DNA from: Reyranella sp. CPCC 100927
GTDB taxonomy: Bacteria; Pseudomonadota; Alphaproteobacteria; Reyranellales; Reyranellaceae
Assembly (NCBI RefSeq): GCF_007859315.1
Contig: NZ_VOHA01000008.1
Span: 186,001-250,000, forward strand
Length of the DNA stretch: 64,000 nucleotides
Direction: 5' to 3'
The notes below the pieces were generated by a model that saw only the letters and a program-made list of their open reading frames with translations, was not told where the DNA came from and made no database searches. Below, piece by piece: positions 52,003 to 61,756 of this stretch (the stretch's first letter is position 1; every line of letters begins with the position of its first letter). Made by a program: the position numbers and the translations under genes.

Positions 52003-54975
52003 ATGAGTGATCTCGCTTACCTGCCCCGTTACCCTCAACCGACGACACTGATCGCCAAGAGCGGCGTGCAGTTCCTCGACTTCGGCTTCGATCCCACGCG
52101 GCTGCTGGTCAAGGAGTGGCGGTTCCTCGACAGCAACACGCCGGACAGCGGCGCCACGGTCGACAAGCTGGTGCAGTTCGAATACGACCCCGGAACCGGG
52201 GTCTATACGGTCATGGAGGCGGGCAAACGCCACGAGGCCCAGGGCAACCTCGATATCGGCATGAAGGACGCGCTGGCCCCGTTCCTGGACCGCTGGGTGC
52301 CCGTGCCGTTCTTCCAGGCACGCCCCGGCAAGACGTTCAAGGACGGACCCAGCGACTGGGCACGGGTGCGGGTGGTCGATCTCGAGTCCCGCCACGGCGA
52401 CGGCTTCCGCGACGAGCACGGCCACCGCTACCGCGCCGTGCTGGCGTTCGACACCGGCCTGCTGCCCGAACTCGACGGGCGCGCCTACCTGGCGCCATCG
52501 CCGAAGGATGTTGCTTCGGGCGCCATTTTCGCGCTGGCGTCGCGGCAAGCCGACAACCAGTGGTTCCTGCGCCAGGAATGGGTGCAGAAGTGGATCGAGG
52601 AGCTGTTCCGCGAGCTCTTCCCCAAGCTGTCAGCACATGAGATCGATACCGAGGCCAAGCGGGCGCCGACCGAACCGACGGCGCGGTATCTCGCATTCCT
52701 GGCCATGCTCGACGGCGCCGGTGTTTTTCCAGCAATCAAGGTTGTCGGCGACGCCGAGCGGCCCGGCCGCGGCGCCATCGACGTCGACCTGGTCCTCGAT
52801 GTCGGCAACTCGCGCACCTGCGGCATGCTCATCGAGTCGACCGACGACCGCGCCGCCAACCTCAACGATTCCTACGAGTTGGCGCTGCGCGACCTGACGC
52901 ATCCCGAGCGCGTCTACACCAAGCCGTTCGAATCGCGTATCGAGTTCGCCCAGGCATCGTTCGGCAAGAACCACCTGTCGCGCCTGGGCGGGCGCACCGA
53001 CGCCTTCGTGTGGCCGACCATGGCGCGCATCGGGCCGGAGGCCACGCGGCTGGCGTCACGCCGGCGCGGCACCGAAGGCAACACCGGGATGTCGTCGCCC
53101 AAGCGCTACCTGTGGGATGTCGACGCCCAGAAGCGCGAGTGGTTCTTCAACGGCGCCTTCTCGCCCGAGCAGGGCACGATGGCAGCCAACAGCGGACCGC
53201 TGGCCCAGCTCGTCAACCAGAAGGGCGAGGCACTGCACCGGCTGGAGCCCGACGATCCCGACAACCTGCCGGTCTTCGAGCCGCTCTACTCGCGCAGCTC
53301 GATGATGAGCTTTGCGCTGTGCGAGATCATCCTGCAGGCCCTGACGCAGATGAACTCGCCGGCCCAGCGCATCCGCCGCAGCCACGCCGAGATCCCGCGC
53401 CGCCTGCGCCGCATCATCATGACGGTGCCGACCGGCATGCCGCTGGCCGAGCGCCAGCTCTTCCGCCGCCGCGCCGAAGCCGCCCGCGACCTGGTCTGGA
53501 TGGTGCTGGGCTGGAAGCTGCAGGACGATGACAGCACGCCGCCCGAGGTCTTCCTGGAGTGGGACGAGGCCAGCTGCACCCAGCTGGTCTATCTCTATAC
53601 CGAAGTGGCGCGCAATTTCGGCGGCGATGCGCGCGCGTTCTTCCAGGCCGCGCGCCGGCCGCGCGTCCGCCAGGATCGTCCCGACACTTTGCGGGTCGCC
53701 AGCATCGACATCGGCGGCGGCACGACGGACCTGATCATCAACACCTACACGGTCGAGGGCACCGGCATCTCCGTCACGATGCACCCGGAGCAGACTTTCC
53801 GCGAAGGGTTCAACAAGGCCGGCGACGACATCCTGTTGCGCGTGATCCAGAACCACGTGCTGCCGACGATCGAAGACGCCATGAAGGAGGCCGGCCTCGC
53901 CAATCCCGAGGACCTGACCACCGAGCTGTTCCGCAGCAACCGCGGCGGCGAGGACGTCGAGACGCAGAACCTGCGCCGGCAGTTCGCGCTGCAGGTGGCG
54001 AGCCCGATCGGGCTGGAACTGCTGCTGGCGTGCGAAGCCTACCAGCCGCAGGAAGCGACCCCGGCGCCGGAATCGCGGCCGTTCGATTCCTTCTTCAGCC
54101 CCGGCGCGCGGCCGTCGGCCGAGGTTGTCGCCTTCGTCAACGATGCCGCCCGCAAGCGCGGCGCCCGCGACTTCGACCTGCGCAAGGTCATGGTGCCGAT
54201 CGACCTGCAGGGCATCGACGACACGGTGCAGGCCGAAATCAAGAATGTGCTCACGCCGCTGTGCGAGCTGGTCTACACCTACGACTGCGACCTGCTGCTG
54301 CTGACCGGCCGGCCCTCGCGGCTGCCGGCGATGAAGTCGCTGGCGCTGAAGCTGCTGCCGCTGTCGCCCGACCGGGTCGTGCCGTTGCATGAGTATCGGG
54401 TCGGTGACTGGTATCCGTTCCGCGACAACCGGCTGCGGGTCGGCGACCCCAAGACGACGGTCGCGGTGGGCGCCATGATCTGCGTGCTGGGCCAGTCGCA
54501 ACTGCAGGGCTTCTCGTTCCGCTCCGACAAGCTGCGGGCACGCAGCACGGCGCGCTACATCGGCTCGATCGAGCTGGCCGGCCGGCTGCTGCGCCAGGAC
54601 ACCTATTTCTCGAACGTCGATCTCGACAATCCCGAGTACCAGCTTCCCGAGAAGCCCTTCGAATTCCGCGCCCCGATCACGATCGGCTTCCGGCAGGTCG
54701 ACCTCGAGCGCTGGCCGACCACGCGGTTGTACTATCTCGAGTACGCCAGCAAGCGTGACGGCGATGCGCTCAGCCGGCGGACGCCGCTGTTCGTGACCTT
54801 CAAGCGGGCGCGACCGACCGAACGCGGCGGCGTCGATACCGAGAACATCGACATTGCGACCGTCGTCGATCGCGACGGCAACAACGTCAACCGCCGGTCC
54901 CTCACATTGCGATTGCAGACGCTGGCCCAATCCGAAGGTTATTGGCTCGACACCGGCGCGCTCAAGACAGGCTGA
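52003..54975 (+). CDS. srfB: SrfB family protein (Hsp70/actin-fold ATPase)
   Basis: 990 residues. The ATG at 52003 gives LAYLPRYPQPTTLIAKSGVQ, which matches SrfB N-termini; an upstream TTG is less likely. The sugar-kinase/Hsp70/actin nucleotide motifs are visible: phosphate-1-like VDLVLDVGNSRTCGMLIE near 260, phosphate-2-like VASIDIGGGTTDLIINTY near 565, and adenosine-like LLLLTGRPSRLPAM near 763. It is therefore expected to bind ATP and to cycle conformations or polymerise. SrfB is known as part of the SsrB-regulated srfABC locus of Salmonella, with unclear function. The gene starts 100 bases after the SrfA-like gene and ends five bases before srfC. Confidence 0.92.
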   Translation: MSDLAYLPRYPQPTTLIAKSGVQFLDFGFDPTRLLVKEWRFLDSNTPDSGATVDKLVQFEYDPGTGVYTVMEAGKRHEAQGNLDIGMKDALAPFLDRWVPVPFFQARPGKTFKDGPSDWARVRVVDLESRHGDGFRDEHGHRYRAVLAFDTGLLPELDGRAYLAPSPKDVASGAIFALASRQADNQWFLRQEWVQKWIEELFRELFPKLSAHEIDTEAKRAPTEPTARYLAFLAMLDGAGVFPAIKVVGDAERPGRGAIDVDLVLDVGNSRTCGMLIESTDDRAANLNDSYELALRDLTHPERVYTKPFESRIEFAQASFGKNHLSRLGGRTDAFVWPTMARIGPEATRLASRRRGTEGNTGMSSPKRYLWDVDAQKREWFFNGAFSPEQGTMAANSGPLAQLVNQKGEALHRLEPDDPDNLPVFEPLYSRSSMMSFALCEIILQALTQMNSPAQRIRRSHAEIPRRLRRIIMTVPTGMPLAERQLFRRRAEAARDLVWMVLGWKLQDDDSTPPEVFLEWDEASCTQLVYLYTEVARNFGGDARAFFQAARRPRVRQDRPDTLRVASIDIGGGTTDLIINTYTVEGTGISVTMHPEQTFREGFNKAGDDILLRVIQNHVLPTIEDAMKEAGLANPEDLTTELFRSNRGGEDVETQNLRRQFALQVASPIGLELLLACEAYQPQEATPAPESRPFDSFFSPGARPSAEVVAFVNDAARKRGARDFDLRKVMVPIDLQGIDDTVQAEIKNVLTPLCELVYTYDCDLLLLTGRPSRLPAMKSLALKLLPLSPDRVVPLHEYRVGDWYPFRDNRLRVGDPKTTVAVGAMICVLGQSQLQGFSFRSDKLRARSTARYIGSIELAGRLLRQDTYFSNVDLDNPEYQLPEKPFEFRAPITIGFRQVDLERWPTTRLYYLEYASKRDGDALSRRTPLFVTFKRARPTERGGVDTENIDIATVVDRDGNNVNRRSLTLRLQTLAQSEGYWLDTGALKTG

Positions 54976-54980
54976 CGTCC

Positions 54981-57644
54981 ATGGAAGAAGTCGATCTCAA
55001 ATTGTCGCGCGATTGCGAGGCGACGGCTACCGCCGCCGCCGAGGCGATCACATGGATCCGCGACGTGGCGCCGACCGCCGAAAGCATCGGCCAGCAGGCG
55101 AGTTCGCTGATCGCCGAGCTGCAGAAGGTGCGCAACCAGAGCCGCAAGCTGGCACGGGCCGCCAAGCGCAAGATGTGCGTCGGCGTGTTCGGGCCGAGCC
55201 AAGCCGGCAAGTCGTATCTGGTGTCGATCCTGGCCAGCCGCGAGGGCCGGCCGCTGACGGCGAAGTTCGACGGCAAGGGCTACGACTTCCTGCGCGAAAT
55301 CAACCCGCCCGGCGGCCGCGAATCGACCGGCCTCGTCACCCGGCTGAGCACCGAGGCGAGTGATGGTCCGCCCGGCTATCCCGTCGAGCTGCGGCTGCTG
55401 ACGCAGACCGACCTGGTGAAGATCCTCGCCAACTCGTTCTATCTCGACTTCGATCACCAGAAGGCGGCATTCCAGCGTCCCAACAGCGACAAGATCCGCC
55501 AGCGGCTGGGCGAGTTGCGGCCGCTGGCCAAGGACAAGCCGGTCGACGGCCTGACCGAGGACGACGTGCTCGACCTGATCGAGTACTTCGACGGCTCCTT
55601 CAAGGGCATGACCCAGGACTTCCACGTCGATTTCTGGCGCGAGGCGCTGCATCTGGCGCCGCGGCTGGCCGGCACCGACCGCGCCCGCCTGTGGTCGTTG
55701 CTGTGGTACGATTTCGAACCCTACACCAAGCTGTTCAACGACCTGTTCGCCGGCCTGAAGAAGCTGGGCTTCGCCGAGGAGGCGCACTGCCAGATCGATG
55801 CGCTGGTGCCGCGCGAGAACAGCATCATCGACGTGCTGATCCTCGACCGGCTCGGCACCGATGCCGGCGACACGCTGAAGGTGCGCCCGCAGTTGCCCGG
55901 CGCGCAGGACAGTGAACTGCCGCGCTCGCTGGTCTGCGCGCTGACGGCCGAGCTGCGCATCGCCATCGAGGACAAGCCGTGGGCGTTCTTCGATCATACC
56001 GATCTGCTCGACTTCCCCGGCGCGCGCTCGCGGTTGAAGCTGGAAAAGCTGGAAGACGCCGGCAAGGGTGCCGACGGCAAGCAGAACGCCAACCCGCTGC
56101 GCGAATTGCTGCTGCGCGGCAAGGTCGCCTATCTGTTCCAGCGCTTTTCGGCTGAGCGCGAGATTTCCGCCATCCTGCTGTGCATTCCCGACGGCGTGCA
56201 GGAAGTGCGCGACCTGTCGCCGATGATGGAGGGCTGGGTCGGCGCCACGTTCGGCGAGACGGCCCAGTCGCGGTCGCGGCAAAAGAACGGTCTGTTCCTG
56301 GTGCTGACCAAGATGGACCGCGAGTTCGAGCAGAAGGCCGGCGAGACCGAGCTCAGCGGCCGCTGGGGCGCGCGCCTCAACAATTCGCTGCTCAACAATT
56401 TCCGCGGCGACTGGCCGCGCAACTGGGACGGACGGGCGTTCCGCAACACGTTCTGGCTGCGCAATCCCACGGTCAAGGACGAGCGCCTGATGCTCTACGC
56501 CGACGGCCGCGAGGTGGGCATCGCCGAAACGTTCAAGGAGCGCTGCGATCTGTTGCGCAATGCCTTCGTCGGCAACGACATCGTCAAGCAGCACTTCGCT
56601 GATCCGACGACGGCGTGGGACGAGGCGTTCCGGGCCAACGACGGCGGCCTGTCCTACCTGGTCGACAACCTGACCCCGGTGTGCGACCCGGCGATCAAGC
56701 GCGCCCAGGTGCGCGGCCAGATCGACGAGCAGATCCGCCGCCTGTCGGACCGGCTGGCCGGCTTCCACAGCGGCACCGACTCCGACGCGCGGCAGAAGAA
56801 GCAGCAGCTGGTGCAGCAGGTGCTGCGCGGGCTGGGCCCCTGCATCAAGGCGCAGCGCTTCGGCGAACTGGTCGGCGCCCTGCAGGTGGAGGAAGAGGAC
56901 CTGCGCGGCATCTATTTCCGCGTCGCCACCATGAAACCCGAAGGCAACGGCAAGGACGGCAAACAGACCGGCGAGGCGGTCGGCGCCGGCATCGATCTGG
57001 GCGATATTTTCGGTGAGGTGTTCGGTCAGGATGCGGCCATCCCGGTGTCGGACGGCGGCAGTTCGATCGTGCACGACCGCGCCCACCGCTTCGCCAGCGA
57101 AGCCGTGCAGCACTGGATGGAGCGGCTGCGGCGCACCAGCGGCGACGAACATGCCGTGGCGCATTTCATCGTCGATCGCCAGCAGTTCGGCTGGCTGGTC
57201 GATGAACTCGCGGTCGGGGCCAACCGCCTGCGCATCGCCGATGGGCTGGCCAAGGATGTCCGGGCGGTGGAGAACAACGCCAACGCCAAGTGGGAGGATA
57301 TCGCCGAGCGCCAGGTGCGGGCCGCCGCCAACGCGATCAATCGCTACATCGACTGGCTGGGCTTCGACCGGGTGGCGCGTGACCATCGGCCCGGCCTGCC
57401 GCCGCAGGCGCCGACGCGGCGTGTGTTCGACGATCCACCGGCTTTCACCGAGAACGAGCCGCCGCCACTCGGCGAGGAACCCTTGCCGATCTACAACATC
57501 TTCTGTGCCGACTGGATGCGCGCCTTCCTGCAACTGGCCATGGACAATGTCGGTTTCGAGGGCGGACGTGACATCACGCCCGAGCAAAATGACCGGCTGG
57601 GGACCATCTTGAAGCGTGCCGAACAAGCCAAACTGGCGGGCTAG
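54981..57644 (+). CDS. srfC: SrfC family protein (dynamin-like GTPase)
   Basis: 887 residues from MEEVDLKLSRDCEATATAAA. An N-terminal helical region, then the P-loop VGVFGPSQAGKSYLV at residues 68-82, a switch-type TDLLDFPGARSRL (DxxG) near 340, and LFLVLTKMDREF (TKxD) near 442. This order fits a dynamin-like or large GTPase. Helix-rich C-terminal half (KAQRFGELVGALQVEEEDLR, HRFASEAVQHWMERL) may form stalk-like bundles. SrfC is the third member of the srfABC trio. With SrfB it could form a nucleotide-driven assembly at the membrane. No membrane span is seen. Confidence 0.9.
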   Translation: MEEVDLKLSRDCEATATAAAEAITWIRDVAPTAESIGQQASSLIAELQKVRNQSRKLARAAKRKMCVGVFGPSQAGKSYLVSILASREGRPLTAKFDGKGYDFLREINPPGGRESTGLVTRLSTEASDGPPGYPVELRLLTQTDLVKILANSFYLDFDHQKAAFQRPNSDKIRQRLGELRPLAKDKPVDGLTEDDVLDLIEYFDGSFKGMTQDFHVDFWREALHLAPRLAGTDRARLWSLLWYDFEPYTKLFNDLFAGLKKLGFAEEAHCQIDALVPRENSIIDVLILDRLGTDAGDTLKVRPQLPGAQDSELPRSLVCALTAELRIAIEDKPWAFFDHTDLLDFPGARSRLKLEKLEDAGKGADGKQNANPLRELLLRGKVAYLFQRFSAEREISAILLCIPDGVQEVRDLSPMMEGWVGATFGETAQSRSRQKNGLFLVLTKMDREFEQKAGETELSGRWGARLNNSLLNNFRGDWPRNWDGRAFRNTFWLRNPTVKDERLMLYADGREVGIAETFKERCDLLRNAFVGNDIVKQHFADPTTAWDEAFRANDGGLSYLVDNLTPVCDPAIKRAQVRGQIDEQIRRLSDRLAGFHSGTDSDARQKKQQLVQQVLRGLGPCIKAQRFGELVGALQVEEEDLRGIYFRVATMKPEGNGKDGKQTGEAVGAGIDLGDIFGEVFGQDAAIPVSDGGSSIVHDRAHRFASEAVQHWMERLRRTSGDEHAVAHFIVDRQQFGWLVDELAVGANRLRIADGLAKDVRAVENNANAKWEDIAERQVRAAANAINRYIDWLGFDRVARDHRPGLPPQAPTRRVFDDPPAFTENEPPPLGEEPLPIYNIFCADWMRAFLQLAMDNVGFEGGRDITPEQNDRLGTILKRAEQAKLAG

Positions 57645-57684
57645 GCCGATATCGACCGCTGGCACATCACAGCCGCTCACGATT

Positions 57685-57705
57685 GCCCGCGCTGCCAACG
57701 CGGGC
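57685..57705. other. Hairpin in the gap between srfC and the Sel1-like gene
   Basis: GCCCGCG and CGCGGGC pair perfectly around a 7-base loop, 40 bases after the srfC stop. No T-run follows, so it is not a clear terminator. It could weaken read-through or protect the srfC message end. Confidence 0.3.
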
Positions 57706-57741
57706 CAAAATGGCGCCGCAATCGCGACCCTAGAGTGAGCT

Positions 57742-59007
57742 ATGCGCGCAGAAGTTAAGCCAAAACCCGAACTGCCCGGGCACGCCGTTCTGCGCGTTCA
57801 CGATCTGGATGCGGCACCGGACGGTCTGACGATCTGCATCGAACGCCGCCAGGGCCCGGAGAAGTACCTGTCCGACGGCGGCTGGCAGCGCTCGGAGTCC
57901 TGGCTGGCGCCCGAGCAGGTCCAGGCGTTCCCCGGCGGCGTCGACTTCCATGTCGGCCCGATCGTCTGCGACATGGTGGCCGGCCTGACGGTGCGACTGT
58001 CGGTGCGCGAACCGGGCGTCGGCAATGTCGGTGCCACGGTCGTGGCCTGGCCGACGATGCAGACATCGGGCGCCTACGATCCCGACCGCATGGTGTCAGG
58101 CGATATGCCTGCGGGCACCGACCGCGGCTTCGCGACCGGCTCGGCCTCTACCACCGTGGTCCGCCTGCCGGAACCCCTGCCGCCACCGCCGGCACCACCG
58201 CCGCCCTTCGTCGTCGCGGAACCGCCGCCGCCCTTCCAGCCCGCCGAACCGCCACCACCCTTCCAGCCCGCGGCCGAGCCGCCGCCGCTCTTCCAGCCGG
58301 CGGAACCACCGCCGCTCTTCCCCTTCCCCCAGGAGCCGCCGCCGCTGTTCGACCCGGCGCCGCCGCCACCGGGCGGTCCAGGTCTGCGGCCGCCCGACCC
58401 GATGGACCGCATCGGCCCCGAGGCGGCGCCCAAGAAAAGCGGGACCGGCAAGTGGATTGCGCTGGCCGCCGTCCTGCTGCTGCTGGTCGGCGGCATCGGC
58501 GCTGGTACCTACTGGTGGTTTTTCATGCGTGAGGTCGTGGTTGCCGGCGGCGGCGACCCCAAACCCAAAACGCCCGACCCGATGGAGAAGCCCGAGCGCG
58601 TGGTGGCCACCGAGTTCCTCGACACCAAGCCCACCGCCGAGGCCATGGTCGACAAGTGCCGGTCGCTGCGCCAGGACGGCAAGCAGATCGCCGCCTTCTT
58701 CGTGTGTCGCGCCGCCGCCGATGCCGGCGATCCGGTCGGCGCGGCGGAATATGCCAGCTACTTCGATCCGGTCAATCGCGCGCCCAACTCGCCGATCGAC
58801 TCCGACGCAGCACAGGCGGCGCAGTGGTACGAGAAGGCCGCGAAGGTCGAGCTGCCGCTGGCGATGCGCCGGCTGGGCCAGCTGTATGCCAAGGGCGCCA
58901 ACAATTTCCCGGCCGACAAGGGCAAGGCGTGCGACTGGCTGAAGAAGGCATCGGACAAGGGGGACGCCGAAGCGAAGAAGTCGCTTTCTGACCTGCAATG
59001 CACATAG
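57742..59007 (+). CDS. Proline-rich single-span membrane protein with Sel1-like C-terminus
   Basis: 421 residues. Residues 1-135 form a domain I do not recognise (LRVHDLDAAPDGLTICIERR). Residues about 145-220 are repeated PPPFQPAEP or PPLFQPAEP units. A membrane helix follows near 235-260 (WIALAAVLLLLVGGIGAG). The C-terminal 120 residues contain Sel1/TPR-like helices (AAQWYEKAAKVELPLAMRRL, ACDWLKKASDKGDAEAKKSL). The layout of cytoplasmic domain, Pro linker, span and periplasmic repeat domain resembles the two SrfA-like proteins. It may be a scaffold for the complex. GAGTGAG precedes the start. Confidence 0.8.
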   Translation: MRAEVKPKPELPGHAVLRVHDLDAAPDGLTICIERRQGPEKYLSDGGWQRSESWLAPEQVQAFPGGVDFHVGPIVCDMVAGLTVRLSVREPGVGNVGATVVAWPTMQTSGAYDPDRMVSGDMPAGTDRGFATGSASTTVVRLPEPLPPPPAPPPPFVVAEPPPPFQPAEPPPPFQPAAEPPPLFQPAEPPPLFPFPQEPPPLFDPAPPPPGGPGLRPPDPMDRIGPEAAPKKSGTGKWIALAAVLLLLVGGIGAGTYWWFFMREVVVAGGGDPKPKTPDPMEKPERVVATEFLDTKPTAEAMVDKCRSLRQDGKQIAAFFVCRAAADAGDPVGAAEYASYFDPVNRAPNSPIDSDAAQAAQWYEKAAKVELPLAMRRLGQLYAKGANNFPADKGKACDWLKKASDKGDAEAKKSLSDLQCT

Positions 59008-59017
59008 GGAGCCGACC

Positions 59018-60997
59018 ATGATCGCCATTGCGCGACGTGTTGCGACAACCGTCGCCGCGGCCGCGGCCGTGTTTGTGCTGGCGACCAGCGCCATGGCACA
59101 GCAGCAGCCGAGCGGATCCCGCGCGCCCCTGCTGATGGAAGGCAAGAAGACGCTGTTCCAGCGCGTGCTGACCCGTCCTGACGCGCGTCCCTACGACAAG
59201 CCGGGCGGCGCCGCCGGCAACGTGCTGTCGCCGATGAGCGCGCTCTATGTCTACACGCGCCAGACATCCGGCGGCACGGAGTGGCTCGAGGTCGGCGGCG
59301 GCAGCGACGGCAAGACCATCGGCTGGCTGAAGGCCGAGGACACCGTGGCATGGCGGCAGACGCTGACCTTGGCCTTCACCAATCCCGCCGGCCGCGAACG
59401 CGCCCTCTTCTTCCGCGAGCGCGACAAGCTGCAGGGTGTCCTGGAGGCCAACGATCGCACGGCGCAGGCCAAGAAGCTGCGCGATGCCATCGTTGCCGGC
59501 GGCAACCTGCCGAGCGGCTTCCCGGTCATCTCGATCGAGCCCAGCACGCACATCGACATCGCCAAGCAGTTCTATCTGCTGCCCATCCTGGAAGCCGGCG
59601 AGGCCTATCTGCAGAACAACATCAAGGTGAGGATGCTGAAGGTCGCATCCGTCACGCTGCAGAAGGAGGGCGACGATCCCCTGAAGCCCAAGGTGCGGCA
59701 GAACCTCTACGACTCGCTGAAGAACTTCAAGCTGGGCGTCGTGTTCGTGGTCGATACCACGACCTCGATGCAGCCCTATCTCGACAAGGCGCGCGAGGCG
59801 GCAAAACGGTTCTACGACCAGATCGAGCGCGCCGGGTTGAAGGCCAGCTACGGCCTGGTCGCCTTCCGCAACAGCACCACCGTGACACCGGGCCTCGACT
59901 ACCTGACCAAGGTCTTCGTGCAGCCCAAGGACGCGCCGGACGGCAAGACGTTCTTCGACAAGCTGAAGGAACTGAAGGCGACCACTGTCTCCAGCCATGC
60001 CTTCACCGAAGACTCGGTGGCCGGCATCAAGGCGGCGGTCGACGAGATCGACTGGTCGGGCTTCGATGGCCGCATCGTGATCCTGATCACCGATGCCGGG
60101 CCGCTGCAGAGCAATGACCCGACATCGTCGACCGGCCTCGACGTCAACCGCATCCGCGAACTGGCTGAGACCCGGCAGATCCACCTGATGGCCGTGCATC
60201 TGCGCACAGCCGCCGGCAAGAACGACCACGCCTCGGCCGAGGGACAGTACACGGCGCTGACCGAAGGCAAGAACCTGCCCCGCGCGCTCTACTATCCGGT
60301 CGAGGCCGGCAGCGTGGCCGACTTCGGCAAGAACATGGAGAGCATCGCCGAGGGCGCCACGCAGCTGATGCGCATGTTCGCCGCCGGCCGCATGCAGGAA
60401 CAGCAACCACCGCCCGCGACCAGCCGCGTGCAACGCGACTTCCAGCTCATCGGCCACGCCATGGCACTGGCGTATCTGGGCAGCCAGAACCAGACCCAGG
60501 CCCCCAAGATGTTCGAAGCGTGGGCCACCGACCGCGACATCGACACGCCGACCTCGACGGCGCTGGAGGTCCGCGTCCTGTTGACCAAGAACCAGTTGAG
60601 CGACCTGCAGCAGACCATCAAGCGCATCATCGACGCCGGCAAGCGCGGCCAGATGACGCCGGCCGGTTTCTTCGACGAGCTGCGCAGCGCCGCGGCCGCC
60701 ATGAGCCGCGACCCGTCGCGTATCGGCCGGCGCGGCACCGAGAAGCTGGGCGAGCTGGGGCTGATGGGCGAGTACCTCGACGACCTGCCCTACCGCAGCA
60801 AGATCATGGGCATCGACCAGCAGACCTGGACGACCTGGTCCATCGCCGAGCAGCAGGCGCTGCTCAACGAGCTCGAGGCCAAGGCGCGGCTCTACGAGCG
60901 CTTCCACAATGATGCCGCGCTTTGGGTCCAGCTCGGCGGCGCCGGCAGCAATCCGGGCGACGCCGTCTATCCCATTCCGCTCGACGCCTTGCCGTGA
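59018..60997 (+). CDS. Exported vWA protein resembling the PpkA periplasmic region
   Basis: 659 residues. Signal peptide of about 28 residues ending SAMA. An SH3-like segment (residues about 45-115: LTRPDARPYDKPGGAAGNVL, SDGKTIGWLKAED) is followed by a helical region and a vWA domain with LGVVFVVDTTTSMQPYLDKA near 240 (DxTxS) and IVILITDAGPL near 352. The C-terminal part VLLTKNQLSDLQQTIKRIID is helical. This order matches my recollection of the part of the type VI secretion kinase PpkA that follows its membrane span. There is no kinase domain. It is 10 bases after the previous gene and 15 before the ABC ATPase gene. Confidence 0.8.
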   Translation: MIAIARRVATTVAAAAAVFVLATSAMAQQQPSGSRAPLLMEGKKTLFQRVLTRPDARPYDKPGGAAGNVLSPMSALYVYTRQTSGGTEWLEVGGGSDGKTIGWLKAEDTVAWRQTLTLAFTNPAGRERALFFRERDKLQGVLEANDRTAQAKKLRDAIVAGGNLPSGFPVISIEPSTHIDIAKQFYLLPILEAGEAYLQNNIKVRMLKVASVTLQKEGDDPLKPKVRQNLYDSLKNFKLGVVFVVDTTTSMQPYLDKAREAAKRFYDQIERAGLKASYGLVAFRNSTTVTPGLDYLTKVFVQPKDAPDGKTFFDKLKELKATTVSSHAFTEDSVAGIKAAVDEIDWSGFDGRIVILITDAGPLQSNDPTSSTGLDVNRIRELAETRQIHLMAVHLRTAAGKNDHASAEGQYTALTEGKNLPRALYYPVEAGSVADFGKNMESIAEGATQLMRMFAAGRMQEQQPPPATSRVQRDFQLIGHAMALAYLGSQNQTQAPKMFEAWATDRDIDTPTSTALEVRVLLTKNQLSDLQQTIKRIIDAGKRGQMTPAGFFDELRSAAAAMSRDPSRIGRRGTEKLGELGLMGEYLDDLPYRSKIMGIDQQTWTTWSIAEQQALLNELEAKARLYERFHNDAALWVQLGGAGSNPGDAVYPIPLDALP

Positions 60998-61012
60998 GGC
61001 CATACGCGGTCA

Positions 61013-61756
61013 ATGGAAGAGTCCATGTCCCTGCTGTCGCTGCGCGGCGTCACCAAGCGGCGGCTGGCGCCGGGTGCGCGCTTCGAGCTGCGCATCGATG
61101 AACTCGATATCGCGCCGGGCGAACGCGTGGCGCTGATCGGCGAGAGCGGCAGCGGCAAGAGCACGCTGCTCGACCTGATTGCTCTGGCCTCGCGTCCCGA
61201 TGAAGCGGACCGCTTCACGTTCCAGGCCGACACGGCGGCCAGCGACGTCGCCGGCCTGTGGCAGGACGAGGCATCGGACGCGCTGGCCATCCTGCGGGCG
61301 CAGCATGTCGGCTACGTGCCGCAGACCGGCGGCCTGTTCGCTTTTCTGACCGTCTTCGACAATATCGACCTGCCGCGCCGGCTGCTGGCGCTGCCCACCG
61401 ACGATACCGTCGAACGCCTGGCCGAACGGCTGGGTGTCGCCGACCAGCTACGCAAGAAACCCGCGACCCTGTCAGTGGGACAGCGCCAGCGCGTGGCCAT
61501 CGCGCGCGCGCTGGCCCACGGCCCGTCGATCGTGCTCGCCGACGAGCCCACCGCGTCGGTCGACCCTGCCACCGCCGATATCGTCACCGACCTGCTGCTG
61601 GCGCAGACGCAGGAACACGGCGCCGCCCTGGTGCTGGCCTCGCACGACTGGGGCCGCGTCGAACGGCTGGGCCTGCCGCGCATCGCGCCGGATATCGCGC
61701 GCGAGCAGACATCTGACGGTGTCGTGGTGCGATCGACCTTCGCCCGGCAGCCATGA
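61013..61756 (+). CDS. ABC transporter ATP-binding protein (LolD/TagT-like)
   Basis: 247 residues. Walker A LIGESGSGKSTLLDLI near 42, Q-loop-like VGYVPQTGGLFAFLTVFDNI near 101, signature ATLSVGQRQRVAIARALAHG near 150, Walker B SIVLADEPTASVDP near 172, and the switch His in LVLASHDW. It belongs to the MacB/LolD/FtsE class. It overlaps the permease start by four bases. TagT, its counterpart in the Pseudomonas TagQRST-PpkA pathway, also works with an FtsX-type permease. Confidence 0.9.
   Translation: MEESMSLLSLRGVTKRRLAPGARFELRIDELDIAPGERVALIGESGSGKSTLLDLIALASRPDEADRFTFQADTAASDVAGLWQDEASDALAILRAQHVGYVPQTGGLFAFLTVFDNIDLPRRLLALPTDDTVERLAERLGVADQLRKKPATLSVGQRQRVAIARALAHGPSIVLADEPTASVDPATADIVTDLLLAQTQEHGAALVLASHDWGRVERLGLPRIAPDIAREQTSDGVVVRSTFARQP

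Noticed and set aside
53056..57698. Long minus-strand open frames opposite srfB and srfC
   Set aside because: Antisense shadows with H/R/Q-rich composition and no recognisable motif; the plus-strand genes have clear nucleotide-binding motifs.
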